Shown: in pieces, positions 10,818 to 19,085 of the stretch
Layout: each line of letters opens with the position of its first letter
How positions within the stretch are numbered: the stretch's first letter is position 1
NCBI GenBank assembly: GCA_028287885.1
Contig: JAQBOT010000104.1
Location: 1-22,275 of the forward strand
DNA from: Pedobacter sp.
Lineage (GTDB): Bacteria > Bacteroidota > Bacteroidia > Sphingobacteriales > Sphingobacteriaceae
DNA length: 22,275 nucleotides
Reading direction: 5' to 3'
Notes under the pieces: model-generated
Seen by the model: only the letters and a program-made list of their open reading frames with translations
Databases searched by the model: none
Told to the model about the DNA's origin: nothing
Position numbers and translations under genes: made by a program

Positions 10818-12107
10818 ATGATAAAGATAGTAACCTACTGTAAAAAAGGCTGGGCACTCCTGCCGAGTATCCTTCTTATAGCAAGCTGCCACAATGCAAA
10901 CCAGGAAACCACTTCAAGTACAGCTACAGACAGCGCAGCAAAAGCACTTACATTGCCACAAGGCTTTTCGGCCAGCGTGGTTGCAGATTCGCTGGGTTCA
11001 GTGCGCCATCTTGCACTTAACAAGAACGGGGATATTTACGTAAAGCTTAGCGCATTGAAAGAAGGAAAGGGTGTCCTTTTTCTAAGCGATACAGACCAGG
11101 ATGGAAAGATGGACAAAAGCATGGGATTTGCAAACTATCCGGGTACCGGCATCCGCATTCAAGGGAATACAATGTATTCATCGTCTAACAGTAGCGTATA
11201 TAAGTACAAACTAAATGCTCAAGGACAAGTGATAGATACTGGTAAAGCAGAAATATTAGTCCAGGGGTTGGTGGACAAGGGCAGGGACAATGCAAAATCA
11301 ATAGCTCTTGATGGTAATAATAACTTGTATGTTGCCGTTGGCTCTTACGACGAGACTTGCACAGATGCTGCAGGTCATGGCGTAACCAACTGTCCGTTGC
11401 TGGACTCAGTAGGAGGCATTTGGCAATTCAGCACAAACAAACTCAACCAAAGCTATTCCGATGCGGTTCATTATGCAAGAGGACTAAAAAATGTGGTTGG
11501 ATTGGATTGGAACGACGCCACGAAATCACTTTTTGTAACACCCCATGGACGTGGCGGACTGAATAGTAAATTCCCAAAAATTTACACGAAGGAACAAGAC
11601 AAATCATTACCTGCAGAAACGCTGTATGAATTAGGAAAAGGCGCTGATGCGGGTTGGCCCTACGTGTACTACGATCCCTTTCAACACAAGAAAATTGTTT
11701 CACCTGAATATGGTGGTGATGGAAAAAAATCGGTTGATAACAAGTACCTAAATCCTGTTGCCGATTTCCCGGCACACCTTGCTCCGAACGACCTATTGTT
11801 TTATACAGGCAATATGTTCCCGGAGAAATATAAAAACGGAGCCTTCATCGTTTTTCACGGTCAGTCGCAGTCTTTGAAGAAAGGTTACTTCGTTGCTTTT
11901 GTACCTTTTAAAAATGGCAAGCCATCCGGAGCATGGGAAGTATTTGCCGATAACTTTATGGGGGTAGATCGCAGCAATCCTAAAGGTTCTTACCAGCACC
12001 GTCCTATGGGTATTGCCCAGGGGGCCGATGGCGCTTTATACATAGCTGATGACCTCAAAGGAACTATCTTTAAAATTACCTACCAAGCCGCAAAAAAGCA
12101 GAGTTGA
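10818..12107 (+). CDS. Sorbosone/glucose dehydrogenase-like beta-propeller lipoprotein
   Basis: 429 residues. The N-terminus is a lipoprotein signal: positive start, hydrophobic stretch, then LLIASC with the lipidated Cys24, so it is probably membrane-anchored and faces the periplasm or surface. A low-complexity Ser/Thr/Ala linker runs to about residue 43. The rest (LPQGFSASVVAD, ARGLKNVVGLDWN, VTPHGRGGL, RPMGIAQGADGALYIADD) is the six-bladed propeller of the GDH/sorbosone dehydrogenase family, whose characterised members use PQQ to oxidise sugars. DTDQDGKMD (91-99) is a DxDxDG calcium-type loop. Cys181 and Cys192 flank an inserted loop and could form a disulfide. PQQ dependence is not shown. 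It is divergent from the ABC exporter and ends 78 bases from the convergent SplB-like remnant. Confidence 0.85.
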   Translation: MIKIVTYCKKGWALLPSILLIASCHNANQETTSSTATDSAAKALTLPQGFSASVVADSLGSVRHLALNKNGDIYVKLSALKEGKGVLFLSDTDQDGKMDKSMGFANYPGTGIRIQGNTMYSSSNSSVYKYKLNAQGQVIDTGKAEILVQGLVDKGRDNAKSIALDGNNNLYVAVGSYDETCTDAAGHGVTNCPLLDSVGGIWQFSTNKLNQSYSDAVHYARGLKNVVGLDWNDATKSLFVTPHGRGGLNSKFPKIYTKEQDKSLPAETLYELGKGADAGWPYVYYDPFQHKKIVSPEYGGDGKKSVDNKYLNPVADFPAHLAPNDLLFYTGNMFPEKYKNGAFIVFHGQSQSLKKGYFVAFVPFKNGKPSGAWEVFADNFMGVDRSNPKGSYQHRPMGIAQGADGALYIADDLKGTIFKITYQAAKKQS

Positions 12108-12185
12108 TAAAGCCATATTCAATAACCCAGACCAGAGATGTTTTCTATTGCTGGTATTCATTTGTATAACTAGGGCATTGTGTAT

Positions 12186-12281
12186 CTAAGTCCAGTACAG
12201 GATCTTTGCATTTGGAAAGCGACGTGATATCTCTTTTTCAAAAAATGCTTTCAGCTGGTTCATCAATTCTTTGACAAAGAC
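12186..12281 (-). pseudogene. Severed C-terminal tail of the SplB-like gene, behind an in-frame TAG
   Basis: Reading on in the same frame past the TAG at 12284-12282 gives 31 sense codons and then a TAG at 12188-12186. The tail begins VFVKELMNQLKAFFEKEI and ends RRFPNAKILYWT. The C-terminus of Bacillus spore photoproduct lyase has the same layout: GKYIY, a helix, then FPNAKIEYFT. The upstream part ends KFGGHK, so the stop sits where family members have Tyr (GKYIY-like). TAT or TAC to TAG is one base change. The tail is intact, which suggests a recent mutation or a base-call error. Confidence 0.8.
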
Positions 12282-13289
12282 CTATTTATGACCGCCAAAT
12301 TTATTTCGCTTAATTGCGCGGTTGTCCTCGCCAAAATCCAAGCTGGTATTCGGATACCATTCCAGCAATATATCTCTTGATCCCGGAGTGAAACGATGGG
12401 TGATCAACTCAAAGGTCAGGTCGGTCTCAAAGTCAAGATGCCTCTCTATATCATCAAGTAATTGTGAATAGTGGATTTCCCAATCTGGCACAGGTATAAT
12501 CGGCGCCAATACTATTCCAACCGGATATCCGCCACCGCCAAGCGGTTTTGGTAAGGCCATCTTTCTTAAGGCCGCGAGCCGGGATTGTACTGCGGGAGTA
12601 CCACCCTCCAATCGTTTAGAAACAATGTCTGCATTCAGACTGCATCGAAATCTCGTTTTGCCGTTGTGCGTCAATCCGATTAGTGGTTCGACGTTGTCAA
12701 ACTTTGTCACAAATCGCAGATGGGTGTTCGGCTGTTCCGCAAAGAATTTGATCGTTTCTTCAAGTCCACCAGTCAAATGTTCAAGGCTTAATGGATCAGT
12801 ATAGCAACTGGCCTCATAAGAAACAACTTGATTTAATCGTTGAAACCGAATGGTGTTCTGCAAAATTTGCGGAAGATTGGCGAATACCCGGATAGCAGGT
12901 GGTCCGGATAAGCTGCCGGCTAGGTAGCAATACTGGCAATGTGCCGGGCAGCCCTCGGCAAGGTGAAACTGCCAGTCGGCAGATGGGGGTATTGGGCGGA
13001 GATTGAAAGCGCTCGGGGGCGCGTTAACAATGGCCAGTGTATTTTTAGCAATGCGGTAAGTTTCCCGCTCGTCTTTGCCACGCAAACCTGTTATGCGATT
13101 ATTTTTGGCAATCTCTTTCCGCAGGCCTAAAGCGCTAACACGTTCATATATCTTTTGGCCATAAGATTCCTCCATTGCATCTGCAGTAAATACTACCCGC
13201 TTAGGCATCCATAATTTGAACGGCTTGTCGTCGTTCTTTGATAACTTCGACTTAGCCGTATTATCATCTATTATTTCTAAAAGACTCAT
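12282..13289 (-). CDS. Spore photoproduct lyase-like radical SAM protein, truncated by amber codon
   Basis: 335 residues before the stop; the restored gene would be 367. The radical SAM cluster motif is CPAHCQYC (Cys114, Cys118, Cys121) followed by YLAG. The SPL-type hydrogen-donor cysteine is at 162 in SYEASCYTD, and tyrosines 120 and 122 match the pair flanking the last cluster cysteine in Bacillus SplB. Further family blocks are LRFVTKFDNVEPL, HNGKTRFRCSLNAD, GYPVGIVLAPI and FELITHRFTPGSRD. True SP lyase repairs the thymine photoproduct of spore DNA. Relatives occur in non-spore-formers with unsettled roles, perhaps UV repair, so no gene symbol is given. The product lacks the last 32 residues and may be unstable or inactive. 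TAG ends efp and the cyclase gene normally here, so recoding is unlikely. Confidence 0.88.
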   Translation of the reverse strand: MSLLEIIDDNTAKSKLSKNDDKPFKLWMPKRVVFTADAMEESYGQKIYERVSALGLRKEIAKNNRITGLRGKDERETYRIAKNTLAIVNAPPSAFNLRPIPPSADWQFHLAEGCPAHCQYCYLAGSLSGPPAIRVFANLPQILQNTIRFQRLNQVVSYEASCYTDPLSLEHLTGGLEETIKFFAEQPNTHLRFVTKFDNVEPLIGLTHNGKTRFRCSLNADIVSKRLEGGTPAVQSRLAALRKMALPKPLGGGGYPVGIVLAPIIPVPDWEIHYSQLLDDIERHLDFETDLTFELITHRFTPGSRDILLEWYPNTSLDFGEDNRAIKRNKFGGHK

Positions 13290-13618
13290 AAGTTTTATTG
13301 TGAGTACATAAAGTTGGTTGTTTTTAAAAAGGCCAGGGCACGATTGCCGTAATGAATTATCCCCAGTAAATCTTTGAAATGGGCTTACAATTATTTTCGA
13401 TAGAAAATACTTTTTTGTAACATTAGTTGTGCCGCTTTCGTAAGTTGGAAGAGCAAAAAGCTATTTATCAGCGTCTTGTGGCAAAAAACGAAACTTGAGG
13501 CTTACAAATTAACTTCCCACCATAAATGAGAAACTGCAGGATCAGTAACTCGGAGGCTGTATATTTTTACGTTGAAAAACTTGGGTACCGATTTTGGTTA
13601 CTTGCCGCAAAATTTTTA
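13290..13618. other. Intergenic region, 329 bases
   Basis: Lies between the SplB-like start and the stop of the RibD-like gene, both on the minus strand. Short plus-strand frames (for example 13526 into the next gene, about 42 codons) have no recognisable family and are broken nearby. It presumably carries the SplB-like promoter, but I see no clear TAnnTTTG box and no hairpin terminator. Confidence 0.5.
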
Positions 13619-14170
13619 CTACATTTTCAAGTAGTGAAGGGCTATACATCCTGACTTGAGCATTATCGAATCAACTAGTTTTAGATCTAATTTCTGCGGA
13701 AGGCCAGTACCATCTAACAAGCGTCTTCCCTCACCGGCAATAATAGGATGAATTAGAAAGTGAAATTCATCAACCAGGCCGAGCGATATCAATTCTCTGG
13801 GTAGGCTAACACCACCAATTGATATCTTTTTGCCTGGTGCCTGTTTCAGTCTCAGGATTTCGCCCGCGAGGTTCGAACGGATAATCCTGGCATTTCCTTC
13901 AACATCGTCTAATGACTGGGAAAAAACAATTTTGTCAATGTCATTAAATGTTTGCGCAAATTCATTCTCTGCCTTCGTCTCAGACTGGCTCATTGCAATC
14001 TCATGCCAATAAGGAACCATTAACTGATAAGTCTTGCGGCCGTAGATAATCAGATCAACATCCCGCATGAGGTCTGTGAAATACTCAAGGGTCTCTTCGC
14101 CGCCACTAAATTTTGTATGATCGCAGCAACCATCTATAGTTAGATTAATACCATAAATTATATTTCTCAT
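13619..14170 (-). CDS. RibD C-terminal/dihydrofolate-reductase-like protein
   Basis: Cytoplasmic, 183 residues from the ATG at 14170 (MRNIIYGINLTIDGCCDH). The longer frame to 14200 adds ten polar residues outside the fold, so the shorter start is preferred. The fold markers are the N-terminal strand with NLTIDG, DLIIYGRKTYQLM (about 46-58, the NADPH-binding YGRxTY block), IVFSQSLDD, then KISIGGVSLPRELISLGLVDEF and the HPIIAGEGRRLLDG block. This is the YyaP/YwjB-like branch of small NAD(P)H-dependent reductases, whose substrates are mostly unknown. It is unlikely to be the housekeeping folate enzyme. A second, divergent member lies at 17135-17707. Confidence 0.88.
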   Translation of the reverse strand: MRNIIYGINLTIDGCCDHTKFSGGEETLEYFTDLMRDVDLIIYGRKTYQLMVPYWHEIAMSQSETKAENEFAQTFNDIDKIVFSQSLDDVEGNARIIRSNLAGEILRLKQAPGKKISIGGVSLPRELISLGLVDEFHFLIHPIIAGEGRRLLDGTGLPQKLDLKLVDSIMLKSGCIALHYLKM

Positions 14171-14538
14171 TTGATTGGTTTTGCATTGGTGATCAACCAA
14201 GTAACGGCAACAGCGCTCCCCTTGTTACTGGACTATCATTACCATCATCAAAACTTTAAAAAGATGTTTGATTAAAGGTATTAAATTATACAAACCGGCA
14301 AAAAATTAATGTTAAATTGAGGTGGCCTAGGTTGGCATTTAAGTAAGTTTTCAAACAGCCCCGCTCCATCCATTTGCTGTGTTCAGCAGATCATCTTTTG
14401 ATTATAGTTGACAAGCACAGGGACTTCTTCTGCTATAATCAGGTCTTAGTAATATCAACTATATTCTCAAGAACCGGTAATAAAAATCAGATATAGGATA
14501 TCGTATTGACGCGTTAAACTCGTATAAAAATTATCTCC
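14171..14538. other. Intergenic region with a 9-bp inverted repeat
   Basis: 368 bases between divergent genes; no gene is supported. TGATTATAG (14399-14407) and CTATAATCA (14433-14441) form a perfect inverted repeat with a 25-base spacer. The same stretch contains TTGACA (14408-14413) and TATAAT (14434-14439), 20 bases apart, resembling a sigma-70 promoter of other phyla. Confidence 0.4.
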
Positions 14539-16500
14539 ATGCCCACTAACATTGAACCTTCCTCCTTTTATCTTAAATACCTTCAGGACGGCGGAGAGAT
14601 GGGCAAGCTCACCCGCGCTTTTGACTGGTCACAGACCGTGCTCGGCCCTGTGGATACCTGGTCCCAAAGCCTACTAACTACGGTAAGTATTATTCTGAGA
14701 TCAAAGTTCCCCATGTTTTTATGGTGGGGAACCGAACTGATTCAATTTTATAATGATGCGTACCGGCCCAGTATGGGAAAACATGGTAAGCATCCAAAAG
14801 CTTTAGGCCAGCGAGGAGAAGACTGCTGGCCAGAAATATGGCCGATTATCAAACCATTAATTGATCAGGTTATATCCGGAGGAGAAGCAACGTGGCAGGA
14901 AGATGCTTTAATACCAATTTACAGGAATGATACGTTGGAGGATGTTTACTGGACTTTCAGTTATAGCCAGGTAATAGATGGGCATGGCGGGACTGGGGGC
15001 GTACTGGTTACCTGTTTTGAAACAACAAGCAAGGTTAATACCCAAAAAAATATTATTCAAACCCTTAGTGAATTGGCAGAAAGCGAAGCCAGATTGAGTA
15101 ACCTAATTACGCAGGCACCTGTAGCAATAGGTTTGCTGAAAGACAGGGAGCTCATCATAGAAACAGCTAATAATAAGCTTTTGGAGATTTGGGGAAGGAC
15201 GGAAGAAGTCATCGGCAAGACTTTAGCTGCCGCATTACCGGAACTCGAAGGACAACCTTTTTTGCAGATATTGGACGATGTGTATACCACGGGAAAGGCA
15301 TACTATAATTATGAGGTATCTGCCATGCTTGAGAATGATGGGGTATTAAAAAAATATTATTTGGATTTACTCTACCAGCCGATTCAATATGAACCGGGTA
15401 GAACCGACAGCATCCTTGTTGTAGCAACGGATTTAACAAAGCAGGTGCAGGCAAGGCATACCATAGAAGAAAGCGCCTTGCAGTTCCAGCAATTAGCAGA
15501 TTCTATTATACAAATGGTTTGGGTAACCGATGCAAAGGGTATGCATGAATATTCTAACAAAAGATGGTATGATTTTACAGGCTCCGATTTTGAAACGACA
15601 AAAGGTGAGGGTTGGAACCAGATGTTTCATCCAGACGACCGGGCCAGAGCACGCGAAAAATGGGAACACTCGTTAAAAACTGGCGAGCCGTATGAAATTG
15701 AGTATCGTTTAATAAATAAAAATGGAGATTATGTTTGGGTGCTCGGCAGGGCAGCTCCTTTTTATGGTGCCGAAGGAAAAATAACAAAATGGTTCGGTAC
15801 CTGTACTGATATTAATGATCAAAAGATCTTAATGCAGCAAAAAGACGACTTTATTAGTATTGCCAGCCATGAACTCAAAACGCCAATTACCACACTGACC
15901 GCTTCAATACAGATCTTAAACAGAATGAAGGATAATCCTTCTGCTAAAATATTTCCCGCAGTGATTGAAAAGGCAAATAAAAGCCTCGAAAAGGTGAACC
16001 TGTTGATTAAGGATTTGTTGAATGTGACCCAACTCAATAACGGGCAGCTCCATCTGAATAAATCTCAGGTTATCCTCTCCGAACTTATTGCAGAATGCTG
16101 CTCCAATATTCGTGCTGAGGGTATTTATACGATCAGAACGGATGGCGATATGGGGTTGAGCGTTTACGCTGATGCCTTAAGAATCGACCAGGTCATAGTT
16201 AATTTTGTGAATAACGCCATCAAATATGCGCCTACCTCGAAAGAAATTTTAATTACGATTGAGAAGATAACGGATTGGGCTAAGGTGTCTGTTACGGACA
16301 AAGGACCAGGGATTCCGTCCCATCAAATTCCACACCTGTTCGAACGGTATTTTCGAGTTGATAGTAGCGGAAGCCAATACTCAGGCTTAGGTCTTGGATT
16401 ATACATTAGCGGAGAAATCATCCGAAAACACCAGGGGGAAATTGGTGCAGATAGCGAAATAGGCAAAGGGAGTACATTTTGGTTTACTCTTCCGATATGA
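14539..16500 (+). CDS. Soluble multi-PAS sensor histidine kinase
   Basis: 653 residues without signal peptide or membrane segment, so a cytoplasmic sensor. Three PAS-like modules precede the kinase: about 30-165 (FPMFLWWGTELIQFYNDAYR), about 182-300 (APVAIGLLKDRELIIETANN), and about 312-428, a classic PAS plus PAC (MVWVTDAKGMHEYSNKRWYD, then WNQMFHPDD). The HisKA box has the phospho-accepting His444 in SHELKTPITT. The ATPase domain is complete: N-box NFVNNAIKYAP (about 555-565), G1 DKGPGIP (587-593), F-box LFERYFR, and G2 GLGLGLYIS (616-624). No receiver domain is fused and no response regulator is adjacent, so it is an orphan kinase here. The PAS ligands (haem, flavin or small molecule) are unknown. 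Confidence 0.95.
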   Translation: MPTNIEPSSFYLKYLQDGGEMGKLTRAFDWSQTVLGPVDTWSQSLLTTVSIILRSKFPMFLWWGTELIQFYNDAYRPSMGKHGKHPKALGQRGEDCWPEIWPIIKPLIDQVISGGEATWQEDALIPIYRNDTLEDVYWTFSYSQVIDGHGGTGGVLVTCFETTSKVNTQKNIIQTLSELAESEARLSNLITQAPVAIGLLKDRELIIETANNKLLEIWGRTEEVIGKTLAAALPELEGQPFLQILDDVYTTGKAYYNYEVSAMLENDGVLKKYYLDLLYQPIQYEPGRTDSILVVATDLTKQVQARHTIEESALQFQQLADSIIQMVWVTDAKGMHEYSNKRWYDFTGSDFETTKGEGWNQMFHPDDRARAREKWEHSLKTGEPYEIEYRLINKNGDYVWVLGRAAPFYGAEGKITKWFGTCTDINDQKILMQQKDDFISIASHELKTPITTLTASIQILNRMKDNPSAKIFPAVIEKANKSLEKVNLLIKDLLNVTQLNNGQLHLNKSQVILSELIAECCSNIRAEGIYTIRTDGDMGLSVYADALRIDQVIVNFVNNAIKYAPTSKEILITIEKITDWAKVSVTDKGPGIPSHQIPHLFERYFRVDSSGSQYSGLGLGLYISGEIIRKHQGEIGADSEIGKGSTFWFTLPI

Positions 16501-16661
16501 TGCCTTAGGTCTTGAAAATTGCCTGCACCATGGAGGCGGATCTACTAACTTTTAAATTTCCGCTATGCGCTGTTTTATACAATGAACACTCAGAACAAAT
16601 CCTAAATTGAATAAATTCCTGTTTAGAAATAATTATCTTAAACTAAAAAGTAGACAACACC

Positions 16662-17138
16662 ATGGCAAGCAACAAGCTATTAAGAATGGACAATATCGGC
16701 ATCGTTGTAGAATCGCTCGAGGAGGCCATTTCTTTTTTCACGGAGATAGGCCTGACGCTCGAAGGGCGAGCCACTATCGAAGGAGAATGGGCGGGTCGCG
16801 TTACCGGACTTGGCAATCAGTGCGTTGAGATTGCTATGATGGTTACTCCCGATGGCCACAGTCGGCTCGAGATCTCACGCTTTATCACGCCGCCTACCAT
16901 CTCTGACCACCGTACTGCGGCGGTGAACGCTCTTGGCTATTTACGGGTCATGTTCACCGTTGAAGATATTGACGAGCTGGTATCTAGGCTTATTAAGCAT
17001 GGAGCTCAACTCGTTGGCGAAGTGGTTCAGTACGGCGACTCCTATCGGCTATGCTACATTCGCGGGACTGAAGGGCTGCTGATCGGCCTGGCAGAACAGC
17101 TTAGTAATAAATCACTATTAAAACATAAAACTATATGA
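16662..17138 (+). CDS. VOC-family (glyoxalase/bleomycin-resistance-like) protein
   Basis: 158 residues, one VOC unit of two beta-alpha-beta-beta-beta modules. The first is DNIGIVVESLEEAISFFTEI; the second is LRVMFTVEDIDELVSRL and ends YRLCYIRGTEGLLIGLAEQL with the usual Glu of the metal site. The first-module ligand position is Asn (MDN) where many members have His. The gene body is clearly richer in G+C (about 53% over 16681-17100) than the genes around it. The last ten codons, after LAEQL, are very AT-rich and fall outside the family fold, suggesting import with a host-derived 3' end. Its TGA overlaps the ATG of the next gene by four bases, so translational coupling is likely. Substrate unknown. 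Confidence 0.85.
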   Translation: MASNKLLRMDNIGIVVESLEEAISFFTEIGLTLEGRATIEGEWAGRVTGLGNQCVEIAMMVTPDGHSRLEISRFITPPTISDHRTAAVNALGYLRVMFTVEDIDELVSRLIKHGAQLVGEVVQYGDSYRLCYIRGTEGLLIGLAEQLSNKSLLKHKTI

Positions 17139-17707
17139 GAAGAATAATTTCCTTTATGCACATATCGCTTGACGGTTTTGTAGCAGGACCGAATGGAGAA
17201 ATGAATTGGATCAAAGTTGACGAAGAGATATTTGATTATGTCGGTAAACGGATAAGTGAAGGCGACACTGCATTATATGGAAGAGTAACTTATCAGATGA
17301 TGGAAAATTACTGGCCTAAGGCAGGAGAGAAGCCAGAAGCATCGAAGCACGATATTGACCATTCAAAATGGTATAACAAGGCGCACAAAGTTGTTTTATC
17401 AAGAACAATGAAAGAGGAGCGTTTGCCGAATACAACAATTATTAGTGACAACCTCTCCGACGAAATAAATGAAATAAAACAACAGGCAGGTAACGATATC
17501 TTACTTTTTGGCAGCCCGACAGCAACACATTCGCTTATTCAACAGAACTTAATTGATGGTTACTGGCTATTTGTTAATCCTATCGTACTTGGACGAGGCA
17601 TTCCATTGTTTGTAGACATCAAAGAGAAAATTAAACTGGAACTATTGAATACTCGGCAATTTACGTGTGGGGTAACAGAACTAAATTACATAGTGAATCG
17701 ACAATAA
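17135..17707 (+). CDS. RibD C-terminal/dihydrofolate-reductase-like protein
   Basis: 190 residues, cytoplasmic. The start MRRIISFMHISLDGFVAGPN is the typical beginning of the YyaP/YwjB-like reductases. TALYGRVTYQMMENYWP gives the nucleotide-binding YGRxTY block. Then come KVVLSRTM, the ILLFGSPTATHSLIQQNLID segment and the NPIVLGRGIPLF motif near the C-terminus. The ATG at 17135 overlaps the TGA of the VOC gene (ATGA), so both are made from one transcript. Members are NAD(P)H-dependent reductases of mostly unknown substrate. It is only distantly similar to the 13619-14170 protein, so recent local duplication is unlikely. Confidence 0.9.
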   Translation: MRRIISFMHISLDGFVAGPNGEMNWIKVDEEIFDYVGKRISEGDTALYGRVTYQMMENYWPKAGEKPEASKHDIDHSKWYNKAHKVVLSRTMKEERLPNTTIISDNLSDEINEIKQQAGNDILLFGSPTATHSLIQQNLIDGYWLFVNPIVLGRGIPLFVDIKEKIKLELLNTRQFTCGVTELNYIVNRQ

Positions 17708-17863
17708 TAACGACCGGCTACGTCCTGTTTGGCAATACGTCAGCTGAGTGGGCCCAGACATGCAGTTGTTCTTAACTACAAAAAACAGAAGGGTAAGCCA
17801 GAACTTCTCGGTACATTGATTTGCTTAATTTGTGCGAATTAATTAGGTTGAAAATGTGCTTAA

Positions 17864-17888
17864 CCCCCATATAATCATTATATTAGGG
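17864..17888. promoter_or_regulatory. 25-bp palindrome with PerR-box-like core upstream of the cyclase gene
   Basis: The core ATATAAT-C-ATTATAT (17869-17883) is a perfect 7-1-7 palindrome and differs from the Bacillus PerR box (TTATAATnATTATAA) only at its two outermost bases. Two mismatched positions further out are followed by CCC/GGG pairs, extending the dyad to 25 bases. It lies about 100 bases before the receiver-cyclase gene, a fair place for an operator. It shares TATAATCATT with the katG upstream site. The regulator is unknown. Confidence 0.4.
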
Positions 17889-17987
17889 TATAGGATTATC
17901 GGTTCTGAACAAGGGCAATTACATTGTATTGTAGCTTGCGAGTTTTAGAATCTCAAGCAGGTGAAAGAGAATTAAATCTAAGCAACA

Positions 17988-19031
17988 ATGGCCAAGATAC
18001 TGGTAGTTGACGACGAAGCTGACCTGGAGTTGTTGGTAAAGCAAAAATTCCGTAAAAAGATTAGGGACAATACCTACGAATTTGTCTTCGCACAAAATGG
18101 TGTAGAGGCTTTGGAAAAAGTAAAAGAACATCCTGATCTTGACATTATCTTATCAGATATAAATATGCCAGTCATGGATGGCCTGACCTTGTTAAGTCAT
18201 CTTCCGGAAGCAAACCCATTGTTGCAGGCAGTTGTGGTTTCCGCGTACGGAGATATGCAAAATATACGTACAGCGATGAACCGGGGTGCTTTCGACTTTA
18301 TATGCAAACCGGTGGATTTCGAGGACCTGGATGTAACCATGCAGAAGACGATTAATCACGTGGGCCAATTACGCGAAACAATTCGTGCTATCAAGGAAAA
18401 CAACATACTCAAAATGTATGTGGATGAGAACGTCTTGAATTATATGACGCACCAGGAATTCGCGGGCACAATAATTAAAAATGAAACCCTGGAAGCCACA
18501 GTTATGTTTGTCGATGTTTGCGGCTTCACATCAATCACGGAGTCAATCCCTCCCAATGCTGTCGTAAACCTGCTGAATCGGCTCTTCGACAGGATAGTTA
18601 AAGAGGTTATTGCTCAAGGCGGACATGTAGATAAATTTATTGGCGATGCCGTCATGGCCGTTTTCCGCGGGCCTTATCATCTGGATCGTGCAATTGATGC
18701 GGCGCTGGCGATTAAGTTACAATTGAGTGATGAGCCGGTCATCAATGCGGGAGAGAAGAATTTCAAGCCAGAAATCTCTGTAGGGATCAATTCCGGCGAA
18801 ATGTTTTCCGGTAACATAGGTTCAGCTTCCTTGAAGCGTCTAAACTACACCGTGATCGGTCATGCCGTAAATCTTGCACAGCGACTGCAGGCTGTTGCTA
18901 AGGCAGGCCAAGTCATTATCACCGAGGACGTTTACAATATTGCAAAGGAATCATTTACCTGTGCGAAAAACGGGGAATTCACTTTGAAGAATAATGTAAA
19001 GCCAGTGATCACTTATGAAGTCCTGGAGTAG
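17988..19031 (+). CDS. Response regulator with class III adenylate/guanylate cyclase output domain
   Basis: 347 residues, cytoplasmic. The receiver domain (1-125) has the acidic pair Asp9/Asp10, phospho-acceptor Asp57 (ILSDINMPVMDG), Ser85 and Lys107, all needed for phosphorylation. A helical linker leads to the cyclase domain (about 165-347). Metal aspartates are Asp176 (MFVDVCGFTSITE) and Asp220 (KFIGDAVMAVF). Lys216 and Thr288 (NYTVIG) at the purine-recognition sites favour ATP, and Asn295 and Arg299 (VNLAQR) are the transition-state residues. All catalytic positions are present, so an active adenylate cyclase is expected. His292 sits where GDxVN is usual. A propeller kinase gene starts 54 bases downstream and is the likely partner. 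The stop is TAG. Confidence 0.93.
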   Translation: MAKILVVDDEADLELLVKQKFRKKIRDNTYEFVFAQNGVEALEKVKEHPDLDIILSDINMPVMDGLTLLSHLPEANPLLQAVVVSAYGDMQNIRTAMNRGAFDFICKPVDFEDLDVTMQKTINHVGQLRETIRAIKENNILKMYVDENVLNYMTHQEFAGTIIKNETLEATVMFVDVCGFTSITESIPPNAVVNLLNRLFDRIVKEVIAQGGHVDKFIGDAVMAVFRGPYHLDRAIDAALAIKLQLSDEPVINAGEKNFKPEISVGINSGEMFSGNIGSASLKRLNYTVIGHAVNLAQRLQAVAKAGQVIITEDVYNIAKESFTCAKNGEFTLKNNVKPVITYEVLE

Positions 19032-19085
19032 CATGTTGACCGTTGTACCTAGTACTTGATTCCTCCCTAAATACAAAAGCGCTTT

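Noticed and set aside
12282..12284. Amber codon as evidence of TAG recoding in this organism
   Set aside because: TAG ends efp, the first RibD-like gene and the receiver-cyclase gene at normal family lengths, so it is read as stop here.
13526..13654. Small plus-strand frame of about 42 codons
   Set aside because: Overlaps the RibD-like stop region antisense, has no recognisable domain and no convincing ribosome-binding context.
14171..14200. Ten-residue N-terminal extension of the first RibD-like protein
   Set aside because: The conserved first strand begins at the ATG at 14170, and the extension is polar and unlike family starts.
14408..14439. Sigma-70 style promoter TTGACA-20-TATAAT
   Set aside because: The spacing is too long and this phylum's primary sigma factor prefers TTTG/TAnnTTTG; not annotated as a promoter.
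13619..17707. The two RibD/DHFR-like genes as a recent local duplication
   Set aside because: The two proteins share only short fold motifs and differ in most positions, so they are distant family members.
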